Shown here piece after piece: positions 17,067 through 22,034 of a stretch of DNA of 22,034 nt. Within the stretch, counting starts at the first letter, position 1, and every line of letters begins with the position of its first letter. The position numbers and the translations under genes were made by a program. The notes under the pieces are model-generated. The model was not told where the DNA came from. It worked only from the letters and a program-made list of their open reading frames with translations, and did not search any database. This DNA is from Verrucomicrobiota bacterium (GTDB taxonomy: Bacteria > Verrucomicrobiota > Verrucomicrobiia > Limisphaerales > UBA1096): contig QOAX01000276.1 in the NCBI GenBank assembly GCA_003972865.1, forward strand, positions 1 through 22,034, in the 5' to 3' direction.

Positions 17067-18068
17067 ATGGGCGACGAACGGGAAGCAGGGCAGGGCGATG
17101 AGGCGGCGCTGCATGAGACGTCGTTGCGCTTGGCGGATACGGACAGTGTTTTTCCAGTTCACTGGAAGAGTGGCTCGCTCAAGTACGCCGACTTCAAGCT
17201 GATGGCTGAGGGTGGCACGGCCAAGCTCTTCACCTGCCGCGACGTCAACCTGCATCGCGAGGTGGTGTACAAAACGCTGCATCCGGAGATGCGCCAGTCG
17301 GAGGTCGAGACTCAGCGGTTTCTGCGCGAGGCTCGGGTGACGGCCAAGCTGCAGCATCCCGGCACGGTGCCGGTTTATGAGCTGGGGCGCGACCGCAACG
17401 GTGACATGTTTTTCACCATGAAGCGCGTGCGCGGCCGCAACCTGCGCGACATCCTGCTTGGCCTGCGCGACGGAGACGAGCGGTTGACGCAGCTTTTTCC
17501 GTTGCCGGTGTTGGTCGATGCGTTGATTCAAGTTTGCCAAACGGTCGCCTACGCGCATGACCGCGGCGTCATCCATCGCGACCTCAAGCCGGCGAACATA
17601 CTCTTGGGCGGGTTCGGCGAAGTCATCGTTCTCGACTGGGGCCTGGCCAAGGTCTGGGGCGAGGCGGATGTCGGGATGGAGGCGTTCCCCGCTGATGCCG
17701 ATCCGGTGCTGACGCCGGCCGGCCGGCGCTACGGCACGCCGCTTTACATGGCGCCGGAGTTGGCCCGGGGCGACGCGCAGATCGACGGCCGGGCGGACGT
17801 GTTCAGTCTGGGTAATGTTTTGTTCGAGATGCTCACGCTTGGCCAATTGCTCTCCGGCGAGACGGCGCAGGACGTCGCCGACAACCTGCTCAACCAACCG
17901 CTGCCCAAGCCAAGCGAAGCCGCGCCCGGCCGCGACATACCGCCCGCGCTCGAGTCGATTTGCAGCCGGGCACTCGAAAAGGAAAAGCGCGATCGCTACC
18001 CCTCCGTGCAGGCGATGCTGGAGGCGCTGAGAGCTTACCGACTCGCCGGCGCCTCGGCAGCCGATTGA
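17067..18068 (+). CDS. Serine/threonine protein kinase, PknB-like, catalytic domain only
   Basis: This is a 333-residue eukaryotic-like kinase. Markers are the VAIK-type Lys69 in REVVYKTL, helix-C Glu88 in RFLREARV, HRDLKPANILL (170-180, catalytic Asp172), DWG in place of DFG (190-192) and GTPLYMAPE in the activation segment. The glycine loop is degenerate: AEGGTA gives Ala-x-Gly-x-x-Ala instead of Gly-x-Gly-x-x-Gly. DWG is common in planctomycete and verrucomicrobial kinases. There is no membrane helix or sensor domain, so it is cytosolic, with a roughly 40-residue N-terminal tail. It begins at an ATG with no clear Shine-Dalgarno. It overlaps the convergent flippase gene by 34 bases at the 3' end. 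Substrates are unknown. Confidence 0.85.
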   Translation: MGDEREAGQGDEAALHETSLRLADTDSVFPVHWKSGSLKYADFKLMAEGGTAKLFTCRDVNLHREVVYKTLHPEMRQSEVETQRFLREARVTAKLQHPGTVPVYELGRDRNGDMFFTMKRVRGRNLRDILLGLRDGDERLTQLFPLPVLVDALIQVCQTVAYAHDRGVIHRDLKPANILLGGFGEVIVLDWGLAKVWGEADVGMEAFPADADPVLTPAGRRYGTPLYMAPELARGDAQIDGRADVFSLGNVLFEMLTLGQLLSGETAQDVADNLLNQPLPKPSEAAPGRDIPPALESICSRALEKEKRDRYPSVQAMLEALRAYRLAGASAAD

Positions 18069-19345
18069 CCGTAGAGCTTGGCCAAGGCCGCCACCGCGCC
18101 GAGGAACACGAGGTTGAATCCGCCCAGGGTGAGAATGATCGTCTGCTGCGACTGCGTCTCGGTGGCGTTCGTAAACCAGGCCAACGTCAACCCGTAAGCG
18201 ACGGCGATCCCGACCAGCCAAGGCACCGCGCGATAACGCTCCCGTGCAAGTAGTGCGGCAACGAAGACATTGGCCAAGGCAAGCGGCAACATGCTCCAAA
18301 CGAAGTGCGGCACGATCGCGGCGATATCGTTTAGCGTCTGCTGTTTGGCCGCCGAGGCGTCGAAATAGTCGGCGATGTCCGGTATCAGCCAAGCCACTCC
18401 CGAGCAGGCGAGTGCCGTCAATACCCCGAGCAGCACTGTGGACAAAAACGTCCGGCCAAGGACACCTGATTGCCTCGATTGGGCGGCTTCGCGAACCAGC
18501 TTCGGAAACATCACCGCGGCCAGTGGTGCGGTAAAAATAACCAAGCCGCGCCCGATCATCCCGGCCGCGCCATAGGGGCCGGAGTCCGCCTCGGGCAGGA
18601 TAGCCCGCGCCGCGATCATGTCCGCGCTCAACATGAACTGCCCCGCGCCCAAGCCCAGCGTGAGGGGGATGATTCGCTTCAGCCAAGCCTTGGCCTCGAA
18701 CGTGCCCTGGCTTGCACCCGCTTGGCCAAGCCAAGTTTGGCGACCGTGCCAGCCGGCGAGCAGGCAAGCCGTGGTCAACCCAATCAGCACGCCGGTAGTC
18801 GCACCGGCCGCTTGCCCCCCAAGCAGAGCGACCATGATGCCGACGGCGGCAAAACGACCTACGCCGTTGGCAATCGAAGCGCCGCCGAGCCAAGCGAAAT
18901 TTTGTTTGCCCTGCAGAATGCCGAGCAACACAGGCAGCCAAAGCTGCGGCAGGCCCAACAGCAAAGTCACATAAAGTGCGGTTGGCTTTTTGATCTTCAG
19001 CGATTCAAGAATGGCCTCTTGATTCAGGAGAACGACCACCGTAATAGCCATCCAAACGTACAGGCAGATGAGGAGCATTTTGCGGGTGGACTTTGCCAGG
19101 TCGTATCGCTGTTGCGGTTCGATGGCGGCGGCGGTTTGTTGGGCAAAAACCGTTTGCAGGCCGAGCGCGGGAATCATCATGAGGTTGAGGATCTGCAGCA
19201 GTGTGACAAACAGGCCGTACTCCTCTCGACTCATCCACGCCCCAAACATGTGCACGGCAAACATCAGCACACCGCTGACGAAGGTGGCGATGACCATCCA
19301 GCTTCCCTGCCGGTAAAAGGCTATTCTGGATTCAACTTGGCTCAT
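18035..19345 (-). CDS. Polysaccharide flippase-like membrane transporter (MOP superfamily)
   Basis: The 436-residue protein has about 12 hydrophobic segments and the pattern of Wzx/MATE-like exporters that flip lipid-linked oligosaccharides across the inner membrane. Seen are an N-terminal GSWMVIATFVSGVLMFAVHMFG helix, EEYGLFVTLLQILNLMMIPALGLQTVF (typical of the second and third helices) and GPYGAAGMIGRGLVIFTAPLAAVMFPKLV in the middle. Its ATG overlaps the stop of the GT4 glycosyltransferase by four bases (ATGA), so the two are translationally coupled, which fits a joint surface-glycan role. The final 34 bases overlap the convergent kinase. Two exact palindromes are read as LAK (18077) and LGQ (18721). 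Confidence 0.82.
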   Translation of the reverse strand: MSQVESRIAFYRQGSWMVIATFVSGVLMFAVHMFGAWMSREEYGLFVTLLQILNLMMIPALGLQTVFAQQTAAAIEPQQRYDLAKSTRKMLLICLYVWMAITVVVLLNQEAILESLKIKKPTALYVTLLLGLPQLWLPVLLGILQGKQNFAWLGGASIANGVGRFAAVGIMVALLGGQAAGATTGVLIGLTTACLLAGWHGRQTWLGQAGASQGTFEAKAWLKRIIPLTLGLGAGQFMLSADMIAARAILPEADSGPYGAAGMIGRGLVIFTAPLAAVMFPKLVREAAQSRQSGVLGRTFLSTVLLGVLTALACSGVAWLIPDIADYFDASAAKQQTLNDIAAIVPHFVWSMLPLALANVFVAALLARERYRAVPWLVGIAVAYGLTLAWFTNATETQSQQTIILTLGGFNLVFLGAVAALAKLYGQSAAEAPASR

Positions 19346-20517
19346 GAGACAACGGCTTCGAGCCGGTCAACTGTTTTGGCGCAGATTACCGGCCAATCAA
19401 GTTCAGCCGCGACGCGCTTGGCCACGCGCTCCGACTCGGCTTGGGGCGGAGGATGCTCGAGCCACTCGAGGACATCCTTCGCAAATTGAACGCCGTCAAA
19501 CGCGGAAAAAAGGACGGATGGTTCGCCATCAAAATACGCCTTCACACCGGCCAGCGGCGTGCTCACCACCGGCAGGCCAAGCGCGGCGTATTCGACCAAC
19601 TTGGCCACGAAGGCGCAATGCGCGCCGCTCGACGACTCGTACGGGATGATGCCGACGCCCGCTTGGCCAAGCTGCCCGGCGACTTCGCCGTAAGGCACGA
19701 AGCCGGTGCACTCGAGTTTGGCCGACGGCGCGGCGGTGAGGACGCGCTTGGCCAGGTTTTTGACGGCGTCAGTTTCACGGCCGATAAAAAGAAAATGTGT
19801 CTCCGGCCTGGCCAACGCGATGTCGGTGATGGCGCGGATGGCGATCGGCCCGAGGTGATGCGTGTCGAACGAGCCGTGCATAACAACAGCAGGTGTGAGG
19901 GGTGAGGGGTGAGGGGTGAGGGGGAAAAGTTTTGCATCGTAGCCATAGTGGATGGGGTGGAGGCGGCTGCGGTCGTAGCCGGTCTGGGCGAAGCGTCGGG
20001 CGAGTTCGTCGGAGACGGTGAGCACGGCGGCGGCGGCGTGGCGCTTGGGCAGCGAAAGCTCGTACGCCATTAGGCGGCGCAGCACGAAGCGTGGCATCGC
20101 CCAACCGGGCCACGACTCCATGAAGCCGGTGAGGAAATCAAGAAAGTTCATCACCACCGGCACACCGAGATCGGCCTTGAGCTTGCCGGCGGCGACGGCG
20201 GATATGGCGTGCTGCGACAAGATGGCGTCGAACGAGATGTCGCGCGCGATGCGTCGAACGAGCCTCCGGAGCGCGCCGGGGTAGGCGAGGTATTTGAGCG
20301 AGCGAAGCCGGGTGTAGCGTCCCATTTCCCAGCCGGTGAAGGCGTAGACGGTGATGGCGAAACGCTTGGCCACGGCATCGCGGTCGGGGAAGTCCGGGCA
20401 GAACAGGTGCACCTCGTGGCCGCGCCGGGTGAGTTCGTTGACGAGATAGTTGGCCTCGGCCGAGCCGCCGCCGGAAGGCGGGTAAAACGGTTCGTGCGTG
20501 AGCAGGGCCAGTCTCAT
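19342..20517 (-). CDS. Family 4 (GT-B) glycosyltransferase with in-frame 7-bp tandem repeat
   Basis: The 391-residue protein transfers sugars in a GT-B fold. The N-terminal domain opens with LALLTHEPFYPPSGGGSAEANYLVNEL, the classic glycine-rich acceptor-side loop of GT4. The C-terminal domain has HFLFIGRE, LECTGFVPYGEV, and the donor-binding block GIIPYESSSGAHCAFVAKLVEYAALGLPVVSTP with the conserved Glu. Between the domains, about residues 199-208, is PLTPHPSPLTP, coded by a tandem repeat (see separate entry), which relatives are not expected to have. It is coupled to the flippase gene downstream and lies 22 bases after the M20 peptidase stop upstream, so all three are probably one operon making or exporting a surface glycan. 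Sugar specificity is not visible. Start ATG 20517 has no strong Shine-Dalgarno. Confidence 0.85.
   Translation of the reverse strand: MRLALLTHEPFYPPSGGGSAEANYLVNELTRRGHEVHLFCPDFPDRDAVAKRFAITVYAFTGWEMGRYTRLRSLKYLAYPGALRRLVRRIARDISFDAILSQHAISAVAAGKLKADLGVPVVMNFLDFLTGFMESWPGWAMPRFVLRRLMAYELSLPKRHAAAAVLTVSDELARRFAQTGYDRSRLHPIHYGYDAKLFPLTPHPSPLTPAVVMHGSFDTHHLGPIAIRAITDIALARPETHFLFIGRETDAVKNLAKRVLTAAPSAKLECTGFVPYGEVAGQLGQAGVGIIPYESSSGAHCAFVAKLVEYAALGLPVVSTPLAGVKAYFDGEPSVLFSAFDGVQFAKDVLEWLEHPPPQAESERVAKRVAAELDWPVICAKTVDRLEAVVS
19895..19922. repeat. Four tandem copies of 7-bp GTGAGGG inside the GT4 gene
   Basis: GTGAGGG is repeated four times in perfect tandem on the plus strand. On the coding strand it reads CCCTCAC and produces Pro-Leu-Thr-Pro-His-Pro-Ser in the linker between the two GT-B domains. 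Seven is not a multiple of three, so a gain or loss of one unit would shift the frame and truncate the enzyme. Confidence 0.9.
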
Positions 20518-20539
20518 CGCGCGGGAGTGTGCCGCGAAA

Positions 20540-21670
20540 TCACGGCAGCGACAAAAGGAATCGCGTCAGCATCCCGGTGCCGCGCTCGAGTTGCTCGAGG
20601 GCGATCCACTCGTCGGCCGTGTGCGCCTGCGCGATGTCGCCCGGCCCCCAGACGACGGTGGGGATGCCGGCGGCGTCGAGGTTGGCGGCGTCGCAGTAGT
20701 AGTCGACCCCGAGCGGTTTTTTCTGCCGGGCCGACCGCATAAAGTCGCTCACCCACGGCAAGCCGGGGTCGGTCTCGAGCGCGGGACAAGTGTAGCCCTT
20801 GACGTCGATCAGCCTGGCATTGAGGCCGCGCCTGGACAGGACGCCGAGGAGTTCGCGGCGGATCTTGGCGAACGTTTCGCCGGGGAGGGTGCGCCGGTCG
20901 AGATCGGCCTGGCAATGGTCGGGGACGATGTTCGGCTGCGAGCCGCCACGGATGGTGCCGGTGTTAATCGTGGCGTGACCAAGCAGCGGATGGTGGCGTT
21001 TGCGGAGCAGGGCGGCGTAGTCGGTCTCGATCGCGTCGATGCACTTGGCCAACGCATGGACGGCGTTGCGGCCCAGCTCGGGGCGTGCGCCGTGGGCGGC
21101 CTTGCCGGTGGCGGTGAGGCGCAGCCAGAGGTCGCCCTTGTGCGCGGTGACGACTTTGCAGCGGGTCGGCTCGCCAACGAGCGCGAGGTCGGCTTTCATG
21201 CGCAGCTTGGCGAAGGCGCGCGAGCCGGTTTGGTTGCACTCCTCATCCATCAAGCCGACGAAGACGATTTCGGTTTCGCTTGGGCGCTGTCTGCGCCTGG
21301 CCACGTTTTCGAGCGCGCGAAACATCGCGGCGACGCTGCCCTTGGTGTCGCACGCGCCTCGGCCGTGCAGCCTGCCGCCCTTTTTGGTAGGACGGTAAAG
21401 TTTCGGGTCGTCACCGCCGACGGTATCGAGGTGTGGCGCGAGGAGGATGCGGTGCCGCGCTTGGCCAAGCGGCGAGAGGCGGACGATCAAGTTGTCGCTC
21501 CCCGGCGCGACCGGCTGGCGCTCGACGTCGAGCTTGGCCTTGGCGGCGCGCTTGGCCAGGTAATCGGCGACTTTGGCTTCGCCGGCGCGCGGATCGTCCG
21601 GCGGCAGGAAGGCGGCATTGACGCTGGGCAGCGCGATCAGGTCGCGCAGGAGCTGGACAGCTTGGCTCAC
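20540..21670 (-). CDS. M20-family metallopeptidase (ArgE/DapE/CPG2-like deacylase)
   Basis: The 376-residue cytosolic enzyme has the complete di-zinc site of the family: LAPHLDTVGG (His80, Asp82), GRGACDTKGS (Asp108, the bridging Asp), MDEECNQTG (Glu143 general base, Glu144 ligand), VGEPT (Glu167) and a C-terminal His in AQAHTADEW. The dimerisation domain occupies about 175-285 with GKAAHGARPELGRNAV. Substrate could be an N-acyl amino acid (ArgE-like) or a peptide; motifs do not decide. GTG 21670 was chosen because conserved sequence starts right after it; an in-frame TTG at 21706 adds 12 residues. It is the first gene of the group M20, GT4 and flippase, 22 bases before the GT4 start. It contains two copies of the palindrome core, at 21044 and 21460. 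Confidence 0.85.
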   Translation of the reverse strand: MSQAVQLLRDLIALPSVNAAFLPPDDPRAGEAKVADYLAKRAAKAKLDVERQPVAPGSDNLIVRLSPLGQARHRILLAPHLDTVGGDDPKLYRPTKKGGRLHGRGACDTKGSVAAMFRALENVARRRQRPSETEIVFVGLMDEECNQTGSRAFAKLRMKADLALVGEPTRCKVVTAHKGDLWLRLTATGKAAHGARPELGRNAVHALAKCIDAIETDYAALLRKRHHPLLGHATINTGTIRGGSQPNIVPDHCQADLDRRTLPGETFAKIRRELLGVLSRRGLNARLIDVKGYTCPALETDPGLPWVSDFMRSARQKKPLGVDYYCDAANLDAAGIPTVVWGPGDIAQAHTADEWIALEQLERGTGMLTRFLLSLP

Positions 21671-21793
21671 GGCGGGCGTTCTACCCCGAGCCGGTGCCCC
21701 GGGCAATCCCGGCGATATGTGGCGGGCGTACTCCCGAATTTTGTTGCATCTGGTGTAACCGGTGGTACTCCGGGTTCGTCAGTCATCCGCCAA

Positions 21794-22034
21794 ATGAAAT
21801 GTTTCCATTCAACCCAACTGTTCAACCGCCTCGGCGCGTTGATGCTGTTTGCCGTGCCGGCCGGCCTGCTCTTCGCCGCGGAACCCACGAAAACAAAGCC
21901 CAACGTGGTGCTGATCGTTTCTGATGACATGGGCTGGAAGGATGTCGGGTTTCACGGCAGCGAGATCCGGACGCCGAACCTCGACCGGCTCGCGGCGGAG
22001 GGGGTCGAGCTGGATCGGTTTTATGCCTACCCGA
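21794..22034 (+). CDS. Second secreted sulfatase, 3' end beyond the window
   Basis: Eighty codons are visible and the frame is open at the window edge. The ATG at 21794 starts a signal peptide (MKCFHSTQLFNRLG, hydrophobic ALMLFAVPAGLLFA, cut near FAA at about 29). KPNVVLIVSDDMGWKDVGFHGSEIRTPNLDRLAAEG then follows, the standard N-terminal metal-binding block of formylglycine sulfatases, with the Asp pair in SDDMGW. The C-x-P-x-R site would be a few residues past the window end (the sequence stops at FYAYP). It differs clearly from the first sulfatase (VSDDMGWKD against MADDMGWSD), so it is a separate gene. It is divergent from the M20 peptidase across a 123-base gap that holds no clear promoter by eye. 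Confidence 0.9.
   Translation, partial: MKCFHSTQLFNRLGALMLFAVPAGLLFAAEPTKTKPNVVLIVSDDMGWKDVGFHGSEIRTPNLDRLAAEGVELDRFYAYP

Noticed and set aside
17052..18941. 629-codon open frame on - across the kinase and flippase
   Set aside because: It runs antisense to a clear kinase and out of frame with the flippase, and is rich in Arg, Ala and Gly without motifs.

Overview
The window looks like a piece of a moderately GC-rich chromosome (about 60% GC by eye) from a Verrucomicrobiota-type bacterium, or a close relative in the PVC group. The grounds are the mix of secreted formylglycine sulfatases, a PL10 pectate lyase, a secreted ceramidase-like hydrolase, a stand-alone prepilin-like protein of the kind expanded in Verrucomicrobia and Lentisphaerae, a DWG-type Ser/Thr kinase, and a HisA of the eukaryotic (yeast HIS6-like) type. 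No rRNA, tRNA, CRISPR array, transposase or phage gene was seen. Coding density is very high, and no gap without a gene exceeds 300 bases.

Layout: 1-888 is the 3' part of galM (+), ending at a strong hairpin shared with hisA (-, 942-1712). From 1802 rightwards come aroK and queG (overlapping by ATGA), then a small lipoprotein-like protein and a prepilin-like protein. A GT2 glycosyltransferase (-) meets them tail to tail. A divergent ceramidase-like secreted hydrolase (+) follows, then a 2OG-Fe(II) oxygenase (-) and a divergent polytopic membrane protein (+). Next is a minus-strand group: M14 carboxypeptidase-like protein, a four-helix membrane protein and PL10 pectate lyase, with bioB upstream of it. 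recQ (+) is divergent from bioB and is followed by an intergenic hairpin region. Then come a secreted sulfatase (-), a DEDDy-type exonuclease (-) and a Ser/Thr kinase (+). A tightly packed minus-strand operon of M20 peptidase, GT4 glycosyltransferase and flippase-like exporter follows. The window closes with the 5' end of a second sulfatase (+).

The housekeeping genes (histidine, shikimate, queuosine, biotin, RecQ) are scattered among genes for polysaccharide and sulfated-glycan breakdown and for surface glycan synthesis and export. The gene content itself is fairly ordinary.

The striking signal is not a gene. A perfect 10-bp palindrome, CTTGGCCAAG, occurs 17 times by hand count (about 0.03 expected from base composition), and its core TTGGCCAA about 26 times. 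It lies inside unrelated genes on both strands, in more than one reading frame, and between genes. This resembles the highly iterated palindrome HIP1 of cyanobacteria, or the density of DNA uptake sequences, but with a different sequence. I know of no description of it, and it is the main candidate for an undescribed system.
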